A stretch of 9,158 bases of DNA from Bog-756 sp038210245. Its GTDB lineage: Bacteria; Actinomycetota; Acidimicrobiia; Acidimicrobiales; RAAP-2. A model generated the notes under the pieces. That model was not told the origin of the DNA, ran no database searches, and saw only the letters and a program-made list of their open reading frames with translations. The stretch spans positions 1 to 9,158 of the forward strand of contig JBBQWW010000111.1 of NCBI GenBank assembly GCA_038210245.1, written 5' to 3'. The number at the start of each line of letters is the position of its first letter. Position 1 is the first letter of the stretch. The position numbers were made by a program, and so were the translations under genes. Shown piece by piece: positions 1 through 6,211 of this stretch.

Positions 1-284
1 CCATCGATTCGAGCGCTGAATGAACACACCCGACGACACCGGGAGGCACACCATCGACAGGACGACGTAAAGTCAGATCAGCAGGTTGACGCGGGGACTG
101 AGCACCTCACGGGCTTGTACACCACTCGTTGGGACTTGACCAGGCCCGGAGCACCTCTGTTCGCGCCAGAGCGCTTCCCTACGTGTGGGCGTCGCCGTCG
201 GAGGTGGCTTCGGAGCGCGTCCGACTCGGTCTCGCGGACGGCGAATTTCACGATAGCGGTGGAGTCCAAGTAGGTGGCCGCCAC
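1..284 (-). pseudogene. vapC: PIN-domain (VapC-type) toxin, frameshifted and cut by the left edge
   Basis: VapC toxins are PIN-fold ribonucleases that cut RNA and are neutralised by the antitoxin encoded just upstream. The first 35 codons from the GTG at 282-284 read as a normal VapC N-terminus (YLDSTAIVKFAVRE, with the first metal-binding Asp at residue 7, then LRRRRPHV). Near 176-180 the frame shifts by one base: the expected next block, GSALARTEVLRA with the conserved Glu, is in a second frame. A third frame then carries QAREVLS-RVNLL, and the second frame returns with PPGVV...SALESM, matching the SLDAI block but with Asp replaced by Glu. Stops follow each shift, so no full-length toxin can be made. 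The start lies 4 bp after the antitoxin stop, as in a normal TA operon. Homology is from recognising the family pattern; several small indels make a single sequencing error unlikely. Confidence 0.75.
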
Positions 285-288
285 GTGG

Positions 289-564
289 TCAGCGTTCTTC
301 GTTGCGCAGCCGTCGGATGGCTGCGGATGGTGGCTCGGTGCTGCTCGGCAGGGTTGTGGGCTCTGGGAGATCGTCCATGTCGGCCGAGGCCCGGTCGATC
401 TCTCCTGCAGAGTGCAGTTGTTCCAACGGTGTCCCTTCGGGCAGAGGAGTCAGCCTCGCAACGGGGCGTCCCCGATCGGTGATCTCGACGGTCTCACCTT
501 GTTCGACCAGCCTGAGCAGTTCGCTGGCTCGTTGGCGCAGCTCTCGGACGCCGACAGAAGTCAT
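289..564 (-). CDS. Phd/YefM-type antitoxin of a VapBC-like module
   Basis: This 91-residue protein has the Phd/YefM layout: an N-terminal DNA-binding fold (VGVRELRQRASELLRLVEQGETVEIT, then DRGRPVARLTPLP at about residues 29-42) and a polar C-terminal tail (about 50-91) that would wrap the toxin. Members bind their own operator as dimers and block the partner PIN toxin. The reading frame is intact, with no stop or shift. It starts at ATG 562-564, and no other start fits the conserved MTSVGVREL opening. No Shine-Dalgarno is present, and a promoter placed at 571-598 would start transcription at the ATG itself. The toxin that follows after 4 bp is broken, so this is probably an orphan antitoxin, able at most to repress its own promoter or cross-neutralise another PIN toxin. 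Confidence 0.85.
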   Translation of the reverse strand: MTSVGVRELRQRASELLRLVEQGETVEITDRGRPVARLTPLPEGTPLEQLHSAGEIDRASADMDDLPEPTTLPSSTEPPSAAIRRLRNEER

Positions 565-598
565 GTGTTACTTGTAGCACATGTGGGGGCTACTTCAA
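564..598 (-). promoter_or_regulatory. Antitoxin promoter with overlapping palindromic operator
   Basis: On the minus strand a -35-like TTGAAG (593-598) and a -10-like TACAAG (571-576) are separated by 16 bp. The predicted start of transcription is the A of the antitoxin ATG at 564, giving a leaderless mRNA. A palindrome of form TGTGnTACnnGTAnCACA covers 564-581, so it includes the -10 box and touches the start codon. Its half-sites match exactly, apart from the unpaired n positions. Phd-type antitoxins autorepress through such sites, so this is the likely operator. Confidence 0.6.
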
Positions 599-794
599 CG
601 GCGGCAACGGGGGTCGAAGTCAGACCTCGGCCGTATTGAGGCTGATGCCGCGCAAACTGTTGAGATGCACAGCACGTGAGTCAGCGCGACCTCAGCGGTT
701 ACCCCGGAGGAAATTCTTGCCGAGCGAGAGGTCGGTCTTTGCCCTTGCCACCTCGCGGTCTCTCCGGTTGTTCCTCCTCCCGTCCTACGAATAG

Positions 795-800
795 TAGTAT
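795..800 (+). promoter_or_regulatory. Possible -10 box of mazEF (leaderless)
   Basis: TAGTAT at 795-800 fits the TAnnnT pattern of an actinobacterial -10 box, and its end lies 6 bp before the mazE ATG at 807. There is no purine-rich ribosome-binding site in the preceding 20 bases. Both facts point to a transcript that begins at the start codon. No convincing -35 was found; candidates near 768-776 have poor spacing. Confidence 0.4.
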
Positions 801-806
801 TGAAGT

Positions 807-1025
807 ATGAAAGTCAGTGTCAGCCTGCCGGAGGAGGACGTTCAGTTCCTTGACGCCTACGCCACCTCGAAGGGCTTCGATTCGCGTTCGGCCGTGGTCC
901 ACAAGGCGGTCCGGCTTCTGCGTGCCTCGGGCCTGGGAGGTGCCTATGAAGACGCCTGGCAGGAATGGGCGGAGGAAGACGACGGCAACGATTGGGATGC
1001 CACCATCAATGACGGTCTCGCCTGA
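807..1025 (+). CDS. mazE: MazE-type ribbon-helix-helix antitoxin (MazE9-like)
   Basis: This 72-residue antitoxin has an N-terminal ribbon-helix-helix DNA-binding domain (MKVSVSLPEEDVQFLDAYA, then SRSAVVHKAVRLLR, about residues 1-41). The acidic, Trp-bearing tail (YEDAWQEWAEEDDGNDW, about residues 47-63) is the expected toxin-binding part. The layout and the AWQEW motif recall the M. tuberculosis antitoxin of the MazEF9 pair, from memory of that family rather than a search. The stop TGA (1023-1025) shares its last base with the ATG of the toxin gene, so translation is probably coupled. The ATG at 807 is chosen because the strand-forming segment KVSVSL begins directly after it. The dimer should repress its own promoter just upstream. 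Confidence 0.88.
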   Translation: MKVSVSLPEEDVQFLDAYATSKGFDSRSAVVHKAVRLLRASGLGGAYEDAWQEWAEEDDGNDWDATINDGLA

Positions 1026-1372
1026 TGCGCCGTGGCGAGGTTCGACTGGTCAACCTCGACCTCGCTAGGGGCTCGGAGCACGATAAGCGGCGCCCGGCAG
1101 TGATCGTCAGTAACGACGGAGCTAACAGCACCGCCGAGCGGCTCGGACGGGGAGTCCTGACCGTAGTGCCTGTGACTTCGAGGACAGAACGGGTGTATCC
1201 GTTCCAAGTCATGCTGCCCGCACGCGAGACTGGACTTCGGCTCGACTCCAAGGCTCAAGCCGAGCAGGTCCGTGCCGTCGCCGTTGAGCGCATCGGTGCA
1301 CAAGTCGGATCGTTGCCGCCTGACCTTCTGACTTCGCTCGACGAAGCACTGCGTCTTCACTTGGCTCTGTAG
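1025..1372 (+). CDS. mazF: MazF-family endoribonuclease toxin (MazF9-like)
   Basis: This 115-residue protein is full length for MazF/PemK toxins, which cut single-stranded RNA at short sequence motifs and stop translation. Landmarks are in order: RRGEV (2-6), RRPAVIVSND (22-31, whose Arg23 corresponds to the conserved catalytic Arg), LTVVPVTS (45-52, with the conserved Thr51), and YPFQVML followed by LDSKAQAEQVRAVAVERI (73-90). All expected motifs are present with no frame break, so the toxin looks active. It overlaps the mazE stop by one base, the usual arrangement that keeps antitoxin ahead of toxin. The resemblance to the M. tuberculosis MazF9 (MazF-mt1) group is strong from memory. Its RNA cleavage motif cannot be read from sequence. 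Confidence 0.92.
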   Translation: MRRGEVRLVNLDLARGSEHDKRRPAVIVSNDGANSTAERLGRGVLTVVPVTSRTERVYPFQVMLPARETGLRLDSKAQAEQVRAVAVERIGAQVGSLPPDLLTSLDEALRLHLAL

Positions 1373-1390
1373 GTTGGTGACGGCTGAGGG

Positions 1391-1645
1391 ATGCCCCCGA
1401 AAAATGGGCCTGAGTCGCGTCTCGTCCAAGCAAACGGCATCCTCGGACTCGCAGACGCATTGGTCGCCAAAATCAGGACTGAAAAAGTCATAGAGCGCAT
1501 AGTCGAGTTGAAGCGAGGTGGGGGAGTGCTGGACCTCAGCCGCCTTGAGGATGAGTGCAGGGGAGGCGCCAAATGGGCGCGGCCGCGAGTACGGTCGCAG
1601 GCCCAATTCTGCCCGCTCATAGCGGAAATCCGACGTCCCATCTGA
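1391..1645 (+). CDS. Doubtful small ORF downstream of mazF
   Basis: An 84-residue frame begins 18 bp after the mazF stop. The first two thirds look protein-like, with two amphipathic helices around ADALVAKIRTEKVIERIVELKR (residues about 21-42) and LSRLEDECRG (about 49-58). The last third is Arg-rich and unstructured. I do not recognise a family. The GAGGG before the ATG is too close to serve as a normal ribosome-binding site, and two long frames run antisense through the same bases, so chance openness in GC-rich DNA is a real alternative. It could also be a fragment of a decayed gene. Confidence 0.22.
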   Translation: MPPKNGPESRLVQANGILGLADALVAKIRTEKVIERIVELKRGGGVLDLSRLEDECRGGAKWARPRVRSQAQFCPLIAEIRRPI

Positions 1646-1795
1646 GCCGGTGGCTGGGCTGGTTATCGGCGCTGACGCCCCCATGACCTTGTCCGTAGGC
1701 AGTTGCGTGCCACTGGCTCTTGACCTCTTTCTCCGGACAGGTTTGATGTTGGCGGCCATGCCGAACCTGCATGACCTCGATCGTATGTGGTGGTC
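1646..1795. other. Stretch with no supported gene
   Basis: Together with the doubtful frame before it, this extends a gene-poor stretch from the mazF stop at 1372. Frames on both strands are open in places but show no recognisable motif, start signal or consistent codon preference. No terminator hairpin with a T-tract was seen after mazF. Confidence 0.4.
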
Positions 1796-1870
1796 TTAGT
1801 TCTCGAGGATAGGTACTGCGGCGCATACGAACGCCACAGCGATCAACGGCAACATGATTATCCAGGTCAT
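1796..1870 (-). CDS. Possible 24-residue single-span membrane peptide
   Basis: The minus strand encodes a 24-residue peptide from ATG 1868-1870 to TAA 1796-1798. It opens MTWIIMLPLIAVAFV, continues with a Cys-Ala-Ala segment and ends PILEN, making one continuous hydrophobic helix with a short polar tail. Such a composition is unusual for random GC-rich DNA and typical of small bacterial membrane proteins that modulate a larger complex. An in-frame stop lies three codons upstream, so the start is bounded. Against it, no good ribosome-binding site lies at the right distance; a GGGAGAGGAGG run sits about 30-40 bases upstream (near 1902-1914). No family is recognised and no partner gene is adjacent. 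Confidence 0.3.
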   Translation of the reverse strand: MTWIIMLPLIAVAFVCAAVPILEN

Positions 1871-2206
1871 CTCAGTTCAAGCATCGGTCGATCAGTCTGC
1901 TTGCCTCCTCTCCCAGGGTAAGGCAGGGACCTGAGGACGAGCTAAGGCGAGATGAAGGGCCAGCTAAGAATCCGCAAGCGTGGCGACCCGCCAAGCCCCG
2001 ATTCTATTGCAGAAGGAATTGCCGTCGTCGAAGCTCCCCGTCGTGGGCCACGAAGCGGTAGCCCTGCCTCCAAGGGGGAGCTCGCCAGCCCGGCTGCTAC
2101 CGGACCGTCCACTGGGGAACGGCGTACTCTTGCTGCTCTCCGAGATTTCAGCTGCAGGTCACTCTCCCATCGGCTGATCCACTCGGCTCGTGAGGAGGTT
2201 GGAACA
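1871..2206. other. Gene-poor stretch beyond the substrate-binding protein's 3' end
   Basis: No gene can be supported here. A 65-codon frame on the plus strand (GTG 1980 to a stop at 2177) and a longer plus frame from 1952 are open but lack motifs and start signals. No clear terminator was found for the minus-strand gene that ends at 2207. Confidence 0.4.
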
Positions 2207-3721
2207 TCATCCGGCAGGCAACGGCGCCCAGGGCTGCACACTGACCCAGCAGGTGGCCGCCGGCGGTTGGCCCGGGCCTTGTTTGCACAGCGGCGAGGGC
2301 GGCGAGTTGATGTGCAACTTCACCACCTGGTACTCCGTCGGCCCGAACCGCTTGTTCGGACCGAAACTGAGAACGGGTGACCAGGCGCCGGGGAAGTTCT
2401 TGATCTTGGACATGGCCGTGGTGAAGGTACGCCGGTTGAGCCCGGGGCTGGCAGCCTTCGCCGCGGCTTCGAAGAGGTGGATGGCCTGGCACCATCCGAC
2501 GATGGGCCCCTGCTCCTCGATGAAGTCGTTCATGTTCCCCGGTGGCACCTGCGGATAGGCCTTGTGCCAGACCGTCCAGCACTGGCGAACGGCCGTGTTG
2601 TAGCCGCCCTGGCTCTGGGGTCGGTCGTCGTCGATGCCGCCGAGGGTCTCGGTGGTCACCCCCTGCTGGCCGTCGATCGCCTTGGAGTAGGGGATAGGAA
2701 TGAGCCCGAGTGCCGAAACGATGCTCTCCTCGTAGTCGCTGAGGAGGAGCCGCGGGAAGTACTGCTGTGTCGTCTCGGCCTGCAGAACCGGAAAGAATAC
2801 GTTGAAGGGCATCAGGGGGATGATCGAGGTGACGCCGGCACTGCGGAGTTGTTGGATGACCAGCGGTGACTGGGTACCGGTAGTGGCCGTGTCGTTGGGG
2901 TCGGCGTCGATGGTCTTGACGATCGGGTTGACGCCGGCGTTGCGGAGATCGGGCAGGAGATAGTCGTTGAGGGCGGCCTGGTCCGACGTCCGGCTGCCGA
3001 CGATAATCCCCACCTTGGTTGTACCCCCGATGAGATGGGAGCTGAGCCCCCAGTTGACCACGGCCTGCAGGATGGTGGCTTGGTCGGGACCGGTCCACCA
3101 CAGGTAGGGCGAACCTTGCTTGGTCCAGTTGGTGACCGTCGACCACGCACCAATGAACGGCGTGTGGCCCTCCTGGGTGATGCAGAGCTGGTTGTCCCCT
3201 GTCCAAGCCCCAAGCCCGTCCAGCACGGCGAATGCTGCCGGTGATCCCTGGGTCCAGGTCTTGCACAGGGATCGCATCTGCGTCTCGCTGGTGGGATCGA
3301 AGCCGCTGATGATGGGATTGATCTTCCGGCCGTCGATGCCTCCGGCGTCGTTGACCTGCTTCACGAAGAGGGTGATGGCCTTGGACTGCTCCCCGTACTC
3401 GGCGTCCTCGGCGAATCCCTCCCGTCCGGCCAGCGAGTTGAGCGAGACCACCGGAAATACCACGTTGATGGCGTGCTTGGACACGCCGCGGGTGGAGGTG
3501 CCGGCCGAGCTCACCGGTGTGGGTGCAGCACCGCTCGACGCGGCGGCGGCGGCGGGCACCATCGAACTGGCGGTCAATAGTAAAGCCAGTACTGCGGCGA
3601 GTGCACGTGTCCGAGAGGAAACTGTGCGCGGTCCCCTACGCCCCGCCAGATCAATCTTCTTTGCCCCACCGGTCCCGCCGCGATCGCCGGCTGGAAGGAA
3701 CTTACGCTGTACGGAACCCAC
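2207..3721 (-). CDS. Secreted ABC transporter substrate-binding protein (Peripla_BP_6 / branched-chain amino acid type)
   Basis: This 504-residue protein belongs to the type-1 periplasmic-binding fold used by Leu/Ile/Val, amide and urea importers (LivJ/LivK-like). A hydrophobic core (40-51, ALAAVLALLLTA) followed by an Ala run (57-61) is a signal peptide. There is no lipobox Cys, so it is probably released or otherwise retained. The lobe begins at about residue 83 (HAINVVFPV). The stretch ITLFVKQVNDAGGIDGRKINPII (116-138) is the family hallmark, and TKVGIIVG (235-242) starts the second lobe. Six mature Cys (153, 180, 381, 411, 479, 491) suggest disulfides. The start is GTG 3719-3721, preceded by AGGGGGGAG at close spacing and by an in-frame stop; it gives an unusually long 39-residue polar n-region. 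No permease or ATPase gene adjoins it, so the transporter partners are elsewhere. Ligand is unknown. Confidence 0.88.
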   Translation of the reverse strand: MGSVQRKFLPAGDRGGTGGAKKIDLAGRRGPRTVSSRTRALAAVLALLLTASSMVPAAAAASSGAAPTPVSSAGTSTRGVSKHAINVVFPVVSLNSLAGREGFAEDAEYGEQSKAITLFVKQVNDAGGIDGRKINPIISGFDPTSETQMRSLCKTWTQGSPAAFAVLDGLGAWTGDNQLCITQEGHTPFIGAWSTVTNWTKQGSPYLWWTGPDQATILQAVVNWGLSSHLIGGTTKVGIIVGSRTSDQAALNDYLLPDLRNAGVNPIVKTIDADPNDTATTGTQSPLVIQQLRSAGVTSIIPLMPFNVFFPVLQAETTQQYFPRLLLSDYEESIVSALGLIPIPYSKAIDGQQGVTTETLGGIDDDRPQSQGGYNTAVRQCWTVWHKAYPQVPPGNMNDFIEEQGPIVGWCQAIHLFEAAAKAASPGLNRRTFTTAMSKIKNFPGAWSPVLSFGPNKRFGPTEYQVVKLHINSPPSPLCKQGPGQPPAATCWVSVQPWAPLPAG

Positions 3722-4223
3722 ACTCTCCCCCCTGGCCCGTGCCCCGCCTCCTCAACCTAGTCAGTCAGGCTCCTGCTTGCCTGGAGCTGGGTCAGGATCG
3801 CCGCTATCAAGTCGGGCCCATCTCGCTCTACCGGGCGTGGCCAGGCCGAAGCCCCGCAGCTCGAACGAGTCCGGGAACCGGCTTCCCCCTTCGCGTTGCA
3901 GTGGGCCGCTGCCGGGGCCCATCCCACGGGGTCTGGCAGCAAATCCCTGACGCTGGTCGTCGATCTGGAGCCCGTGGTTTACACAGACCGGTGAAGGGGC
4001 AGATGTGGCCTTGGCCTGGACGTTCTACTGAAGGCGCCGGACGGTACGAGCGGGCCGATCCCTGGAAGGTGACAATGCCGTCGACCACCGGCAGCTTCAT
4101 CGCCTACGTCGGCACAGCCGGCCCCAAGAGAACACGTCGGGTACAGTGCGAATCGTAAAGTGCCGAGTCGTCGGCTAGGAACCTTCGTAGCTCAGGTCGG
4201 CCACGCATCCCGGGGGGGACGAT
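3722..4223. other. 502-bp divergent spacer between the binding protein and hydrolase genes
   Basis: The ends hold the G-rich ribosome-binding sites of the two divergent genes. I could not place a convincing promoter. A minus-strand TTGATA near 3805-3812 has no -10 at proper spacing; plus-strand TACAGT (about 4141-4146) and TAAAGT (about 4157-4162) are weak -10 candidates for the hydrolase. Frames in the middle (about 3890-4070, plus) contain short protein-like runs such as SLTLVVDLEPVVYTDR, but they are broken by stops, so at most they are remnants. Confidence 0.4.
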
Positions 4224-6182
4224 ATGCCTGCTGGAACGAATAGGGCGCGCATCGCACGGGTACTGGTGATGACCGCCGCCTGCCTGGTTGCCAGCGTGCT
4301 TCCGAGCGTGTCGGCCACCGCCTCGACCCGGGCGGCGAAGGCGCCAGCGCCCCAGTACTACCTGGCTCTCGGTGACTGGTTGGCCACCGGCATCGGCGCC
4401 AGCTCCAGCGCAACTGACTATGTGAACCTGATCGCCGCACATGAGGCCGGCCGCTACCCCAACTTGCAGCCGGTGAACCTGGGGTGCGGCGGGGCCACGA
4501 CGGCGTCGATGGCCAACGGTCCGGGCTGCTCGTACACGACCGGTACCCAGTTCGGTGATGCGATCGCCTTCCTGCGGGACCATCCTCATCAAGTGGCATT
4601 CGTCACGATCGACATCGGGGCCGACGACGTCGCCGCTTGTCAGACGTCCACCGGAGTCGACAACACCTGCGCTGCCGCTGCCATCAACCAGATCTCAACC
4701 GAGCTCCCTCAGGAACTCGCCGGGCTCAAATCGGCTGGTCCCGGAGTCCCCATCTACGGGATGAACTACTACGACCCCTTTCTCGCTAGCTGGCTGACCG
4801 GAGCGACAGGGCAGTCGGTCGCCCCTCAGAGTATTGCCGGCACCGACCAGCTCAACGCCCTACTCAACCAGATCTACTCGGCAGCTGGAGCATCGACGGC
4901 CGATCCGTCCTCGCGTTTCGAGACGGACGACACTGATCCGATCGGTACCTACCAAAGCGCCACCGTGCCCCAGGACGTGGCCACGGTGTGCCAATGGACC
5001 TATGCCTGCACATCCCCGGGAAGCATTCAGCCCAACGACCAGGGCTATGCCCAACTGGCGACGGCGTTCGAGAAGGCCATCGACGGAGTCTCCATCAACA
5101 CCGTGGGCCTGCCGCCCGGGTCGATCAAGGCGGCCTACTCGAGCGGTTTGACGGCCACCGGTGGGTACGCCCCGTACAAGTGGTCGGTGGTGAGCGGTGC
5201 GCTGCCCATGGGACTCCGGCTTCAGGCGGCCACGGGAAAGATCGTCGGCAAGCCGACGACCACCGGAGTCTCGACGTTCACCGTGCAGGCGGTCGATACC
5301 AAGGACAAGGCAAAGCCGCCCACGCAGAACTCAGGGACCGCCACGCTCTCACTGCAGGTGGTTGCGGCACCCGAAGGTATGTCCGGGTCCGGCCTGTACG
5401 CCACACCCCAGTACACGGTGAGTCAGGTCAAGGAGTACACGGTGCAGTACTCGTCGGCACCCAATGCCAACGGAGTGATCTCGCCGCTCTTCATGGATGT
5501 CTTCGTGCCACCGGATGCCTCAACGGCACCACGGCCAACGATCGTGGGGATCCACGGTGGGGCGTTCGTCGGCGGCAGCCGCACGGACGAGGACGGCGAC
5601 GCACAGCAGGCAGCGCTGTATGGCTACGTGGGAGTGACCATTGACTACCGACTGGTTTCGGTTGCGAACGCCGGAGGAGCCAACGCTCCGGCGCTGGCCG
5701 CCGCTGCCACCCGCGATGCGCAGCAGTCGGTACGATTCCTCAAGGCCAATGCCTCCACCTACGGGGTGGATCCGACCCGGATCGCCCTACTCGGAAACTC
5801 CGCGGGAGGAGCGTTGGCCCTGGCCGCTGCCGTGGCGGCTGGCGTTCCCTACAGTGGTCCGCTGTCGACCTACTCGCCGTCGATCGCCGCCGCCGTGTCG
5901 ACGGGCGCCTTCCTAACTCCTGGACTCTCCGGGCTGACATTGACCAACACCGAGGCACCGGCTCTGATGTTTATGTATGCCTACGACGTCGCCAGTCACA
6001 TCACCGGGGCATATGCGTTCCAAACCTGTGACGCCCTTCGAGCTGCCGGTAACGCCTGCTACGAGGTCGAGCAGGCCGACACCGGGCACACGACGTCGCT
6101 CACCGTCGGAGGATATTGGTGGACGAGCGAACTCGGTCCGTTCCTATGGGACCAGCTTCGGGTGTCGACTGCCGCCCACTGA
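4224..6182 (+). CDS. Secreted three-domain protein: inactivated SGNH hydrolase, Ig-like domain, alpha/beta-hydrolase
   Basis: The 652-residue product carries a signal peptide (1-33, cleavage probably after ATA) and three domains. Residues 44-288 have the SGNH/GDSL fold (YYLALGDWLATG, NLGCGGATT, TIDIGADDV, YGMNYYDPFLASW, NDQGYAQL). Its catalytic residues are gone: Trp52 replaces the nucleophile Ser, Asp134 the oxyanion Asn, Gln269 the His. Residues about 292-380 form a putative Ig (He_PIG) domain (GGYAPYKWSVVSGALPMGL, TGKIVGKPTTTGVSTF). Residues about 405-645 are an alpha/beta-hydrolase of the esterase type with HGG at 444-446, the GNSAGG elbow (Ser526) and His622 in GHTT; Asp588 is the likely third residue. 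Eight mature Cys fall in four close pairs (88/102, 139/149, 256/262, 602/612), fitting disulfides in an exported protein. ATG 4224 follows a GGGGGGGA ribosome-binding site. The likely activity is ester hydrolysis outside the cell; substrate unknown. Confidence 0.85.
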   Translation: MPAGTNRARIARVLVMTAACLVASVLPSVSATASTRAAKAPAPQYYLALGDWLATGIGASSSATDYVNLIAAHEAGRYPNLQPVNLGCGGATTASMANGPGCSYTTGTQFGDAIAFLRDHPHQVAFVTIDIGADDVAACQTSTGVDNTCAAAAINQISTELPQELAGLKSAGPGVPIYGMNYYDPFLASWLTGATGQSVAPQSIAGTDQLNALLNQIYSAAGASTADPSSRFETDDTDPIGTYQSATVPQDVATVCQWTYACTSPGSIQPNDQGYAQLATAFEKAIDGVSINTVGLPPGSIKAAYSSGLTATGGYAPYKWSVVSGALPMGLRLQAATGKIVGKPTTTGVSTFTVQAVDTKDKAKPPTQNSGTATLSLQVVAAPEGMSGSGLYATPQYTVSQVKEYTVQYSSAPNANGVISPLFMDVFVPPDASTAPRPTIVGIHGGAFVGGSRTDEDGDAQQAALYGYVGVTIDYRLVSVANAGGANAPALAAAATRDAQQSVRFLKANASTYGVDPTRIALLGNSAGGALALAAAVAAGVPYSGPLSTYSPSIAAAVSTGAFLTPGLSGLTLTNTEAPALMFMYAYDVASHITGAYAFQTCDALRAAGNACYEVEQADTGHTTSLTVGGYWWTSELGPFLWDQLRVSTAAH

Positions 6183-6191
6183 AAACAGTGC

Positions 6192-6211
6192 TGCCCCCCC
6201 GGACGGGGGCA
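6192..6211 (+). terminator. Probable terminator hairpin of the hydrolase gene
   Basis: Nine bases after the stop codon, TGCCCCC (6192-6198) pairs perfectly with GGGGGCA (6205-6211) across a 6-base loop. There is no T-tract after it, which is common among actinobacterial terminators but lowers certainty. Confidence 0.5.

Noticed and set aside
944..1759. Long minus-strand open frame (271 codons) antisense to mazEF and beyond
   Set aside because: It runs opposite to the clear MazF and part of MazE and shows no motif. It is a by-product of GC-rich coding DNA.
1980..2177. 65-codon GTG frame on the plus strand
   Set aside because: It has no ribosome-binding site, no family resemblance and an unremarkable composition.
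2148..3266. Minus-strand 372-codon frame inside the binding-protein gene
   Set aside because: It is an out-of-frame reading of the substrate-binding protein, with Arg/His/Gly-rich composition typical of such shadows.
3120..4158. Plus-strand frames antisense to the binding protein's N-terminus and through the divergent spacer
   Set aside because: They are Pro/Arg/Ser-rich without recognisable domains and overlap the coding region of a well-supported gene.
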